Origin: Brachionus plicatilis
Lineage: Eukaryota > Rotifera > Eurotatoria > Ploima > Brachionidae
DNA: 64,000 nucleotides
Assembly: GCA_010279815.1 (NCBI GenBank)
Contig: QEOQ01000508.1
Location: 1,263,129-1,327,128 of the forward strand
Direction: 5' to 3'
Below are positions 19,993 through 33,200 of the stretch, in pieces (within the stretch, counting starts at the first letter, position 1; every line of letters begins with the position of its first letter). Below the pieces are notes generated by a model. It was not told where the DNA came from and did no database searches. It was given only the letters and a program-made list of their open reading frames with translations. The position numbers were made by a program, and so were the translations under genes.

Positions 19993-22900
19993 AAAATAAT
20001 AAATAAATTAAAGATTGAAAATAGAAAGTACACCTTGTTGAAATTTTTTCTCCAAATTTTTATCATTTAAAAAAAAACATTAAATATAGAAATAATTTAC
20101 GCTGATAAATTTTAATCTACACTAATTTAAAATTTTGAGTTGAGCATCTTACCAAAATGATTTTTCCCTATTATTCGTCATCACTTTTTCATTGCTTTTA
20201 TTTTGAATTAAATTTTGTAAATTTTCAATTGGAATTAGAAAAAATTATATATATTAATATATAAATATAATTTTATTAGTAATAATAAAAAGTATATATT
20301 GAATTCATTTAATTATTTTAGAGAAATCGAATAATTTTTTGGTTTATAAATCATTATAAACAAAACAAAAGTTTAGTATTTTTTTTATATTTAAAAAAAA
20401 AATAAATTTATCTTTTGATAAATCATTCTATTTTGATCAATTAAATATATTTTTTTAAACAAAAAATACCAGTTTGAAAAACATAATAGAAAGAAAAAGT
20501 AAATAAAAATTATTCATCTAATGAAATTTAATAGACAAATTATTTTTAATTTTTAAAATTTAATATGCCTACTTTTAGTGTGTATCTTTTCTCATCAAAA
20601 AATTTAATTACTTGTGGAACAAAATAAACATAATATTTCATGTTTGAAGTTTGAAATCAAAGTCTCTGATTTTTATTGAATACTTTTGCTTTATTTATTT
20701 GGTATTTAAATATTTACTAAGTCACCTCAACAATCAAAAGTTTTATGAAAAATACCATCAAAAGAAAAATTATTTCTAATTAAAATTTCATGAATATTCC
20801 TTTATTCGCATCCATAATTTCGTTTAAAAAATTTGAATTTACATCTTTTTATGTATTTTCCTGAAAAAAAATTAATAATTACAGAGGAATAAGTTAAAAA
20901 ATTAAGAAATAAGATCTTGATAAACTTAAATTCATCCATTCAATTTTTGAGTTAAACGAACTTATTCAAAAATTCAATTGAAATAAATTTAATATTTATT
21001 ATTTAAATGAATTTAGTAAGGAATTTATAAAATGTATTGAAAATTGAATTTAATTAAAAAAAATATTTCATGAAAAATTACGTAATCATAGATATATCTT
21101 AAATCAAGTAATTTTCTTTACGAAGCAAAAATATAAAGATTCTAAAAAAGCACTATCTAAGAAAATAAAAATAAAAAATATTAGAAAAAATATCAAAATT
21201 ATGCTTTAATGTATAATAAGTTTTAACTTTTTAAGCATTTGTTTTGAAATTAAAATCAGATCTTTAAATTTTAATCGAGTATTAAATAAGATAATTTATC
21301 TTCTTTCAAAATTAACAACAATCTATGAGTAAATTCTAAATTTAAATTTTATTATTTTTCTATCCTTTAGTAATATTTAAAATGTTTTTCATTCCATGTA
21401 TTTATTAATTTCGTTAAGATTTAAAAAAAAAAACTTTACTAAAAAAAAATAATTATATTGCTTTAATTTTTTAAGTAATTCAAATTTTAATTAATTTTTT
21501 TTTCATAATAAAAACACTAATGATAGGTATATTAATGAAAAAAATCAATACTACAACAATTCTCATTAAAATGAAATCTATATATACAAACGTTTATCAT
21601 TTGAAGAATATTTTTAAAAAATAGCATTATTGTGCAAAATTACTGCTTGATTGATCGTCAGCTTTTCAGCTATTAATTAAAATTTAAAAGCCTAAAATAC
21701 ATCGAGATTAAAGAAAATGATTTAACATACATTAAAGAAATAAGAGGTGAAATGAAGCCAAAATTGTTTAGCGACAAAAAACTCATTATGAAATAAAGTG
21801 AATTTTTTTAATTACGAAAAGAGCCTAATGACAAAATAAAAATTGCTAATTTGATCACTACAAAATTATTTTTTCGCCTCTTTGACCATTTTAGAAATTG
21901 AAAAAAGTTTTGCAGCATATAATTTAAATAATGTAAGGTTAATGAAAAAGAAACTTCTAATGTTAAAATTTGCCTCATAGTCATTGTAAAAATTATTGTG
22001 TTAGATTTTCTCATGTTGTAATTTTGATTCAAATCAAAAAAAATAAAATTGAGCTGATAAAAGTATGCATTTTATAAATAATTTTTTGTCAATTTCAGTA
22101 AAAACTAATTGAGCAGACTTACTAAATCAATATCATTAAATTATTAAAAATATTTGAGTAACAAAGAGATGAGCTAATAAATTTTTTAATTAAAACATAA
22201 ATTATAAAATATTATAACTTATTAAAACTTCAATATAAATAATCTTATATATTTCAAAAATAATTTATCTTTTAAATATAAAATAAAAAAAGCCATTATT
22301 TAGAGTAGTTTTTTTAAAAATATTTAGATCTGGATTAATCATGCTTAAATTACTTGAAAATTAACTTTCAGAAGCAACCCTGTTTTTGAAAATGATGATG
22401 TAAGAATCTTTTGTTTAGCATTCCTTATGGCTTTAGCATTCCTAATTGAATTTATTTTTGAAGTCACAGAAAGATTTTTTATCGCTTGTCTTTATTATGA
22501 TAATCGAAATTTTACCTTTTTTCGAAATAGAAAATTTATTAAAATATAACAGCCATTGTCAAATAAATTTAAAAGTATTTTTTTAATAAAATTTTTAAAT
22601 GCACTCAATTACTACCTAAAACAAGATGACTTTTGAAATGTAATGAACAGACAAGAAATTTTTCCAAAGAAAAAAAATTTGAAATAGTTCGTAACTATGT
22701 GAATGAATCTTTTAAATAAAGTAATCAAGAGTCGCTCAAACTAAAACAATATTTAAAAATATAGCAACCGAAATTCTAAGAATTAAAATTATTTTTTTTT
22801 AAAAAGTAATAAACTAACTGCAAATAGTATCTTATCCAACGCCGTCATCTTGTCGATTAAATATATCAATTTTTGAAAATTCTTTTTGTCGTATTCTATA

Positions 22901-24466
22901 AGTCATTGAAAAATGTTATTGCAAGTAAAAGATATTAAATAATTAAAGTACAGGTAATTATAATACATTGTGAGCTTAAAGTTAAATTGTGAAAAATTTG
23001 AATAAAATATCTCTTAATGTATTTATAATACTTATAATTAATTCTCCTATTGAGATTCAAAAAATTCGAAAAAATGCTTAAACATTTGAGAAAATTTTGA
23101 TGAGCAAGATGATCATCTAATAGCCTTGATCTAAATTTTTACACTTTTGGTGAACAATTGTGCTCAAAGTCACTCAAACCCAAAAAAATATAATTTTTGA
23201 AATTTTACATTTAAAAAAAATTTATCATATAAAATTATAATTTAGAATTGATTATAAAATTTCAGAATCGGTTCTAGATATTTAATAAATTTCTGATAAA
23301 ATTTTTAATAAATGAAATTATATAATTTAATAAAACAGCTTATTTCTTGGTTTATCAATTAAGAATATTTACAAGATTTTAGTAAAGATTGATAGAAATC
23401 ATTGAACAAAAAAGAGTTTTGATACTTAAATGTGCAAATAAGGCAATCAAATATTAGTATACAGTTTTAAGTAACTATATACTCAAATTAGTTTGGTTTT
23501 TGTTTTCTAATAATTTGGTCAATATGATGTTGGCAATCGATTAGAGTCGATTCCCAGCACTTATTTTTGATTACTTAAAGTTTTTAGTTAAATTACTTAG
23601 TTAAATTTTTTTAAAATATAAATTTGAGTTTTAAAATTTGTTTTTCTTTAGTTAATTACTGCGAATAAAATTATTCACCCAATTTCGACTTTATAATAAT
23701 ATTGATTTTAATTTAAATGATATTAATTAAAAAAACCTCTAACTTTAAAATATGATAAAAATCGACTTATTGATTCTTAATAAAGTTATTATTTTATTAA
23801 TTTTGCTTTTTTTATTGAAAAAATATGAGTATCTAAAAAGCCAAAAATAGCGATTGTATGATAAAAAATGATGAGTAAGTTATAAATATCACTAAAAATT
23901 GAGAGCAAACTATTTAGTTCAAGATTGGTAACACTTTACCAAAGTTTTCAAAATGTTATTAAGTTGTTAAGTTCGTAAGAAATCAATGATTTTCATGTTA
24001 ACCAGAACAAATATATTTGTGTATGCAGTTCCTAAAAGACATATTTTGATGAAAGCTGACATTATCATTTTATTCAAAAGGTTAAATCCCAAGGGCTAAC
24101 ATCGGACAGCAAAAATATAAAAACTTAAAATCAAAATGCTAGACTCACATTCATAAAAACGCTAAGATCTTCCTTAAATCAAATGGTATAATGGAAATTG
24201 ACCATTTTGCTTACTCACCATACTTAGCTTCATATAAATTTTGATTGTTCAGTAAATAAAAAAGATCTCTCCTCAATCGAACAACCAGAGAACACTTGAC
24301 CTCCTTATATTTTTTTAAGGTAGATTGAAGGCATAAAGCTTCAAATAGAAAATCAAGGCGATTATTTTGAATACTAAAAAAAACAAAAAAATTAAATTGT
24401 CAATTTGAGTTTTATTTAATTGTTGTTTTCTTACTAATAAATTTTTTTCAAAATTAAAAAAAAAAT
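19993..24466. other. 4.5-kb gene-free AT-rich region
   Basis: I found no coding exon pair, RNA gene or clear repeat. A 74-aa frame at 21808-22032 (-) has no coding character. The left end should contain the CEPT1-like gene's promoter and a 5'-UTR intron. Confidence 0.4.
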
Positions 24467-25213
24467 TTATGCAAGAAATGTAATCAAGTTTTTGTATCTA
24501 GAATCTTGTACAGCATTTTCTTGAATTCGGGAATATTTTATCTTTTGCTTTCTTAGCGTTGATTTTCTTTTTTTCTCGTTTGACAAGTACTGTTTTCCAA
24601 CATCAGTCACCGTTAATTCAATTTTGCCAGGAGATTTTTCCAAAAAATCACGATCAGATTTTGAATATTTCATGTATAAATCGTAATCTATTTCTTTAGT
24701 CGTATTAGGATTTCTTATATTCGGTAGTTTCGGAATACTGCTCAAACTTTGGTTTTTCTGTTTTTCCATATCTGCAAAGGATGTTGAATCATTAGTTGGT
24801 TGAATTTCGGTATTGAAAATCGAAAAAGCTTTTTTCTTTTCAGACATAGACTGTTGTTCCAGGATGCTAAATTTAGCTTGCAAAATTGGATCAAGCATCT
24901 TAATTTTGTAAGCCTTTGTCTGTGAATCGAAAATTTGCCTTAAATTGTCAAGTTTTTTATTATGCACATTTCGGCACACTAGTTTATAGTGTTCTCGGAA
25001 ACGCATATCATCTTGGCCCCATTTAGCGCGTTTGTGTCGGACTTTGTTCAAAAAAATTTGTGACCCGGACTCAATATTTTGCGTACTACGAAAATAATCT
25101 ATATTCAGACGATTCATTTTCCGCTCGATTTCTTTGTCATATGAAGCTTCATTTTTAAAAAGAGCTTCTGCGTATTTACTTCTGAGGTCCTTGTCGATTA
25201 ATTTTAGAGTCAT
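24467..25213 (-). CDS. uncharacterised basic, charged protein
   Basis: This single exon encodes 248 aa from the ATG at 25213; a longer in-frame extension begins with TTG only. It is rich in Lys, Arg, Glu and Asp, with no signal peptide or membrane segment. The first half is predicted helical with many charged pairs (for example KNEASYDKEIERKMNRLN and KRAKWGQDDMRFREHYKL). A serine/asparagine-rich middle follows, then a proline motif (SIPKLPNIRNPN) and a basic region (KKRKSTLRKQKIKYSR). I do not recognise the family. The composition resembles cytoskeletal or axoneme-associated proteins, but that is only an impression. Confidence 0.6.
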   Translation of the reverse strand: MTLKLIDKDLRSKYAEALFKNEASYDKEIERKMNRLNIDYFRSTQNIESGSQIFLNKVRHKRAKWGQDDMRFREHYKLVCRNVHNKKLDNLRQIFDSQTKAYKIKMLDPILQAKFSILEQQSMSEKKKAFSIFNTEIQPTNDSTSFADMEKQKNQSLSSIPKLPNIRNPNTTKEIDYDLYMKYSKSDRDFLEKSPGKIELTVTDVGKQYLSNEKKRKSTLRKQKIKYSRIQENAVQDSRYKNLITFLA

Positions 25214-25222
25214 AATATGCAA

Positions 25223-27241
25223 CTAATTAATAGACTGTTTTTTATAGAAATACTAAAAATAATAAACTTTATTTTGTTAATCAAAAGCTTTTATTATAAA
25301 TATTTAAAGTTCTAAATTGAAAAAATTCTGATCAACATATAGTTTTAAAAATTTTAAAAAAATTTAATTTTTTTTATTTTAAATAAAAAGGTAGCTAGCT
25401 AGTTATTGGACTTTTTTAACATTTAAATATTTTGTTTAATAAATAAAACTTAAGAGTTGTGAAACCTTAAACAGTCAAGTCTTCTATATATAACTTGTTT
25501 TTTTTTCTGTTAAATCTCTTTATTATCAAATTAACTGAAAAATTTTCTAGAAGTAAAGGATTTCCGTAAAAATAAAAAAATCCAATATTTTTTTTTAATA
25601 AAAAGCTTTTTCCAAGTATGGAATTAATTGCTTATTATGTTCGATCTTAAGTTTCAAATGTTTTTTAAATTTGGAAAAACTCAAAAGTTGACATTTGGAG
25701 TTTGGCTGTAAATTTTTTTAAGTAATAAGAAGTCTTCTTAATGATTTATTTAGATTTATAATAAATGCTTATTGTTTCTTGAAATGTTTTTGACGCCATT
25801 TTAATAGGGTTTCTATGAAAATTTAAGATTTTACTTGAAATGGCTTAAGAATTCTTTCTAAACATTGATGTTTATGAAATAGAAAAAAAATCTCAAGTTA
25901 GATTTTAGAAAACTGTTATGGGAATTTTTTTGGTCATATGAATTGATTTTAAATGGAAATATTTTCAGTTTAGATAAGCCAAGTTTTAATTTATTTGATT
26001 TTTTTTTAACTTTTTAATTTAGTTTTTGCAAAAAAAAAAAATTTGAAGTAGAATGTCAAGATATTTTTTTTGCATTTTAAACTTTTAATTACTTAATTTT
26101 GACCCAAGGAATTTTTCTATAATTTTATAAATTCAATTATGCCGTCATTATTAAATTAATTTTATTCTTTTGAATTTAATATTTTTTAAAAATATGCATA
26201 AAATTGACCTTAAGGAAACTGATAGATTAAAATTTACAGGTAACAATTAAAAATCATGCTTTGAAAATTTAAAAATTTATTATTAATAATTAAAATAAAT
26301 TCTTTGATTTGCTTTTTACTAAAAAGGATTGAAAAATATTAGCATTGAACTGAGTGTTTGAACATCCAAAAACTAATCAAAATGCTAAGGAATGAATTTA
26401 AAATGTTCCAAATCGAAAAGTGTAAAGCTTAGAGAAAAATTTGAAATGGAAGCATAGCAATTTTTAATTCAGCGTCAAAATATACTAAATGAAACTTTAA
26501 CCTTTTTTCTTAGCTGGAAAAATTGTTATATCTTGATAAAAACTCTGCATTTTTCTACAATCTTTGTGCAAAACTCATCCATGGTATAATATCAAACCGT
26601 AAAATTTAAAAAAGCAAAGTTAGTGTCAAAATTAAACAATTTTTTCCCAGCCATGAAACAATGAATGCAAGGCATCAATTAATGCTTCAGTAATTAAATT
26701 TAATGCTAAATAAAAACTGCTTTGCTACTGGTTTATACTACCTACAACCATCTTTTGCTAAAGAAAGATAAAAATTCATAATTCATTCAAATTCAGTTTT
26801 ATCTAATTTATAAAATTAATTATTTAGTAATAGCTTACAATTGCTTGATTTAAAAAAAAATTGAATCGAATTGTTGACGTCCATGAAAAATCAAATTAAT
26901 GGAAAATTTTTTTAGTAAAGTAATCAAAGCATTTAGTTTTTTTATTTTCTAATTTTTATTTTAATGCATATTTATCTATTTTTTAAATAATTTAAAATTA
27001 AATTTATTAATTAGAATAACTTTTGATATATTTTTTTTCTAAATATAATAGTCTTGTTTGAAATGAAATAAAAAAAAAAGAATGTTTTTGAAAATAGTTT
27101 TTTTTTGGAAAGAGCAAAAGGATATTCTTTCCTTTTGAAGAAAATTTATTTTATAATTTTACCAAAAATATTTATTAATTAAATAAAAAAATTTATTAAA
27201 TTATAAAAATTTATACATAATAACATTATATTTGGTAAGCC
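25223..27241. other. gene-free spacer and 3' flank of NAV-B
   Basis: AT-rich sequence without a supportable gene or repeat. The right end should include the NAV-B 3' UTR. Confidence 0.4.
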
Positions 27242-30200
27242 CTAAGATTCGATTAAATTAGACTTATTAAAAACATTGTTCGAATAAGTTAAACTTTTAA
27301 TATTTTGAACTAAAGTCGTATTGGATTCTAGATGTAAAAGATGATTCTGGCCACTGAGACCAGTTGCTTCTTGTAGCTTCATAAGCATGGTTAGCAATTT
27401 GTCATTGTCATGGCTATTCCTACTCATAATTTTTGACGGCGTATTTGGAAAGGAAGAATAACGCCTTTTTTCTTCGTGCACAATCTCGTCCTCAAGTTGA
27501 TCCAAACCTACCTGTTTAGCTTTTATTGACTTAAGACGGCTCATTATAGCACCATCAATACTGAGCCATGGCAAAGTATGTGCCAACCACAATTTGGGAT
27601 CCTCCCAATCCAATTTAGTACCATAAACAATTATTCCCTCATGGACAGAGCTTGTTATCAGTGGTACCAAAACGTGATTCCAAAAATCTATAAACCATTC
27701 GGACGACTGCTTAAAATCAAATGGAAAAGCTGCAAATTCTTTGGGTCCAATGCACAAATCAACCGAATTATATGCCTCAATATATTTATTAACATGTATC
27801 CATAACTTGGGAATCCAGTCAATAATGACCTCCATTTGATTCATCTTGGTTTCGTTAATTTTCGATATCTGATCAACCAAACGACGCTCTAACGATCTTG
27901 TTAGGAAATTTTTGACGGGCTCAGTGTGATTTACAAACAGAACCCATTTGAAATTTGGATGAAGATTCAAAGCTGTTACATTCGACTGATTTATTGTGCC
28001 AATAATGTAAAAAAGCTTTGTATGCGCCAAATTATTGCTAAAATAATCACTAAAAGCTTCATGTATGTTGGTAATAAACTGAAGATTGTCCAAAATTAAC
28101 ACCAATGGATCATTTGAACTCTCCAAATTGTTCAAATAAATTTTCAAATCTTTAATTGTTTTATTTTCAACATTTAAATAAACAATTGACTCATTTATGC
28201 TTTTTTTCTCTTTTTTCATCAAATATTCGGCAATTTTTCTGGCAATGTAGCTCTTACAAGTCCCACTAGGACCGCACAGAAGCAAATTTTTGAACTCTAA
28301 AACAATAGATATGTATCTTAGCATCACATTTTTGGGTACCAGAGTATCATAGCTCAGCGAATCGACACTATTGCTAGAGGCATCTTTTAATTTTATGACA
28401 ATATTGGTAAAATTACCGACCAAATAGCCGTAAGGAAGCAAATCAGGAACTTTTTGCTCACTATCAAAAGTTTTACGGAACATATCTCCCACAATGTAGA
28501 AATCGATTGAGTCCAATCCAAGGCCAAGTCCGCCACTCTCAATCGAATTAGATTCTAGTTTGTTCAGGTAGTCACTGAATAATTTTCTGATTATTGAATC
28601 CAAAGTGTCCCATTTAGTTTTTGTGGTCAAATTTATGCTTCCAATTAGAATTTGTCCATTAAATTGCTCTTGTTCAAGATCATCCAAAGGGTTGTCCAAA
28701 TTTCCAATGTAGATTGAGATCAAGACTCGTTTTCCCTCGTTCATGTTCGAGTCTGTAGAGCTCAGGCCATTTGAGATCGGACTCTTGAGAAGTGAAACAG
28801 ATGAGGCAGAGGAAGTGGATGTGTGGTTAAAGATCAAATTTTCCACATTGTGTGAACTGTTGCTAAGTGAAAGATTCATTTTGCTATTGTTTGAAGATGA
28901 AGAAATAACTGATGCTGACGGTGATGGAGATGAAACAGAGGTCGGAGTGTAATGCAAAATTTGGGTCTGTTGGCCTAAAAGCTGCTGCATTCGTAGATTT
29001 TCGCTTTTTAGCTGTTCAATTTCCATTTTCATTTTTAAATTTTCCTCTTTAGTCTGGTCCAATTGGTGGGCTGTTGCCAATGCTTCCAAGCGAATGTCGG
29101 TAAGCTTGATTTCTTTGTCGCGCAGAAGACGCTGAAATTCTTCACATTCCTCATGTGACTTGGCATCGTTTCTTCTTGAGTTCAAAATTTGCTGGTGCAT
29201 TGGCGAATTGGGCAAAGAGAACTCGCCGTAGCCAATTTTATCTATCAATTCTTTTTCTTCCACATCTGACAAATAGCTTTTGCCATCAATGCTTTTATTT
29301 TCCGAGTTGTCAGTTTTGTACCTAGATGAATTTTTGCGGAATGCTCGACTGAACGAACTTCTTAGCCAGCTTTTCTTTTTTTTGCTAAAATTGTCATTGC
29401 AAGGCTCCGTATTCGTAGTGACTACGGAAGACTGGTAGCTGCGGTGACTGAACATTGAATTTAAACTGTTCAAGCTCTCATTGCTGTTGTGTCTGTTCAA
29501 ATTGAATGGGGATAATGGCGCATTTTTTTCACCATCAAAAATTTTCGGATATTTAATCTGCAAATGATCAATATAAGACTTTAATTCGCCTATTGTGGCA
29601 TCTTTTTTTTGGCTATTTTTGACCTCATTTTGTAACTTGGTGGACATGGCTGATACGGTTTGTTCCAATGTGTAAACAAGCTGAGCCTTAAATTAAAATA
29701 GAATAAGATTTTTGTTGAGCAATAAATTGTTGAAAAAAAAAACAAAACTGTTTAAACTACAAATATTTTATTTAATCTTGTTTACTTAATTTTATTTATT
29801 TATTGATTTGGAGTTTTATTCGGGCGAAAATAATTCAAAATTAATCAAATTATTTTCCAGAATTACAAATTTACAATTAACTTGTTCTATTTTTTTTTCA
29901 AAAATTATTTTCATTTTAACACAAGAAAAACTAATTTTAAATATTTAAGAATAAAAATAATTAGATTATTTTGTCTGATTTTGATTAAAGAATTTAAATT
30001 TATTTTCAAAAATTTAAATTAAAAAAAAAACACGATAAAAAAGAAAAAATAATTATAAAATTTTAAATTTAATGTCAAGGAAAAAAAATTAAATTTTCAT
30101 TTTTGCTTTCAATTTAATCTTAGTTTTCAATCTGAAAGAGCTCTATAGTCACAAAGACGTTTTAAGATTCGCTTACAGTATTGATGCATAAATTCTAGTA

Positions 30201-33200
30201 CATCTAGTGTCTAGATAAAATAAGAAAAATCTTATTTCAAAATTTCAGATTTAATTTTTTTATCTTACACTATCTTCAATTTTATCACATATTTTATGTT
30301 CTTTATCTGTTTGTAATTTATTTATTTTTTCAAATATGCTTTGAAAAGAACCAAAATAAGTTGGCGCCGTCAGTGGCGCAGACAAAGATAGGATAAGGGT
30401 TGCTCAAATCCTTCTAACTAAAAATTAAAAAGGTCTGAGTCCCCTTTAAAAAGTTCTATTTATTTAAAGAGTCATAATTTTTTAGTTAAATTGTAAATTT
30501 TTAAAAAAATGGAAATTTAGTTATTTTTTTAAATTTTTTAAAATTTTATAAATTAAATATTTTTTTTTAAAATTTATCTTTAATGTGATATTCATTAAAA
30601 AATTTAAGAATATCACTTCGAGACCCCTTTTTCAGCAAATGTCTAGCTACGCCACTAGGTGCCGTCATAGTCCTTCCTTTCAGACAGATTTTTTTGAGTT
30701 TTTTTTTATATTCATAAGTAAAGAAATAAAAAAAACACAAAATCCTAGGTGAATCTTGGGTATGAGAGAAAAATGAAATGTGAAATTCAAAGTAAAAGTA
30801 TTATGAAAGAAAAATGGGACATAAAGTATTAGAGTTTAATAATAAATAGTTTATAAGAACATAATGGCAACAACGAGGACTTTTAATATTTAATAGTCAA
30901 TAGATCAATAAATTAAAGTCTTTACGGTGTTGTGCTTGGTTTTTTGGAATAAAACCTATTCTGCAAATTCAAATATGAACATTCTGAAAATTATTTCAAG
31001 AAAATAAAGGTACAGGTTTTTTTTTTCAAGTTATTAATCCCCAAGATATTTTTAAACATATTGAAGATTTTTTTAAGATTCAAGAGAAAAACTCAAGAGC
31101 AAACATATTTTCAATGATTAACTCAAAAAATCAATCATGCTCATTAATTAAATGAAAAAAATCTTATTTATACATGATTTATAAACAAATTATAAATCAA
31201 ATTTTTCAAGGGCAATAGAAAAAAAAATGCTTACATTTGAATTCAATTGATTGGTGAGTGAAAGGATTCGGTTTTTGGCATTTTCCAGCTCATAAGATAA
31301 TTGCTGAATTTTGGACATTGTTCCTGCTTGATTAAAGCCATACTCAGAACTAATATTTGAATTATATGTATGACAAGTGTCAATGGGTATTTCGGCAGTT
31401 ATTTCCATGATCGGCTCCTGACTTAATGGTCTTTTGGATGACGAATTTTGAAAACTAGATCTGTACGAACCTGAACTTGGTGATTTCAATTGAATATTTA
31501 GACTATTTCGCTGCTCCTTGTAATCATCAGCATTCTGTTTAAAACTATTATTTTTAAATTTTGACGCGTCTTGATTGAGTGGTTTTAATTTACGATCGAG
31601 TGTGTTGGATCTGCCGAACGAATTCAAGTTGATAGAATTGACAGGCATGTTTGAATGATTGATAGAGTCAGTCACAGATGATGATTTGGTCTCCGAGTCG
31701 GATGAAGACGGTGGCGGCGGTGACGGCAACTCACTAACTATTGATAAATTTTCATCTTTATTGCTACACTCTGTTTTACAACTAAAAAAAACAATAAAAA
31801 ATAATTAAAAAAATATGTTCTCAACTGCTGATGGCTAAATATCAGTTTTCTAGGCTCATTTAAATTCACGGGCTCCTAATCTAATCAGCATATGCTTTTT
31901 TTTGTATACTTAAAACTTATTAATTTTAACTTAATGAGAAATGTCATAGGGTTAAAGCTATAAATCATATAAAGACCAAAATAAGATTATTTATTTTCAT
32001 CTATATACTGAAAAATCAATCGATCGATATTGATAAATATCGATTTCTAGCTTTAAATACTTTATACATTATACACCGTTTTTTTAAAATTTTTTAAATA
32101 TTGTCAATGTATAGTATCTAAAAAAAATTTTTAATTTTGCAGAACCCAGCTTCCTGCTTAGAGCTTATTCTAAAATAAAGGTTAAAAAGAATATTTTGTT
32201 AAGTTGCTGGCTCAAGCATGGTTCAATTTAATGCTCCCTTGGCGAATTTATTTACTGACCAATTAATCTTTATCGAATCTGTTTGAGGTCTTGTATGGCT
32301 CAGTTAGAACCATATTTACAATCTTGATAATTAATCAAATTTTCTAACTGTCCGTGAAATGGTTTATAAAAAGCTCACTCTGAGGAAATAAATAAAACTT
32401 GTTCGATCAAATTTGAGTTTATAAAAAATTTTCAAATAAGTACAACAATAAAAAATAGCAAGTTATTTTTTCAAATTGCTAAGGATTCATCATAAAAAAA
32501 ATTGTAGAAGTAAAAGAAGCTCGTTCAAAAAGTAGTCAAAACAATTTTTAAGTCATCGTGGAAAAAAAAAACTACCACACATAGCGGGTGAACTTAGAAT
32601 TTTAATTAATCAAAAATTTTATTTAACTTCTACTTTAAATTGCATAACTCGAAGGAAAGAAAAATTTTCTTATTTTTTTTCTTATTTTTCCTCGAAATAT
32701 TTGCCTTGAACACACGTACTAAATTTAAAATGAAAATTTAACATTTATAAATATTAACCTTTTCTAATTTTGGTCATCAGGTTAAAAATTTTCATTTCTA
32801 AAGTTTATATTGAAAATAATAATAAAGCGTTATTTTATCGCTAAAATATTTTTAAATGAACTAGTTTATGGCCTAGAAAAACTGATCAACTAAAACTAAA
32901 ATCTGCACTTACTTTACAATATTTTCTTCGTCCAAATTAGAACTTAAAAATTTTTGAAATTCTTCTTCGTTCACATTATCTTCATTGATGTCATTCATTG
33001 AACCAAGTATCTCATCATCCAAATCGCTTTCTTTACTTTCTGTCTCTTTTTTTTCCTCGTGTTTAGTACTAGAAGCGACCAAGGCTAAATTTGATTTTGA
33101 AGGCGAATCTTTACTAGCACTAGAACTTAAATTAGGCTTCGATGGAATATTGGAGCGCTTATTCGGAGTTGATGAAGGCTGTCTTGCGGAATTATTGGCC

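Noticed and set aside
23535..23565. GATTAGAGTCGATTCCCAGC, resembling a tRNA T-arm
   Set aside because: No acceptor stem, D-arm or anticodon arm could be folded around it.
27578..28952. Plus-strand frames of 69-75 aa
   Set aside because: They are antisense shadows of the NAV-B terminal exon.
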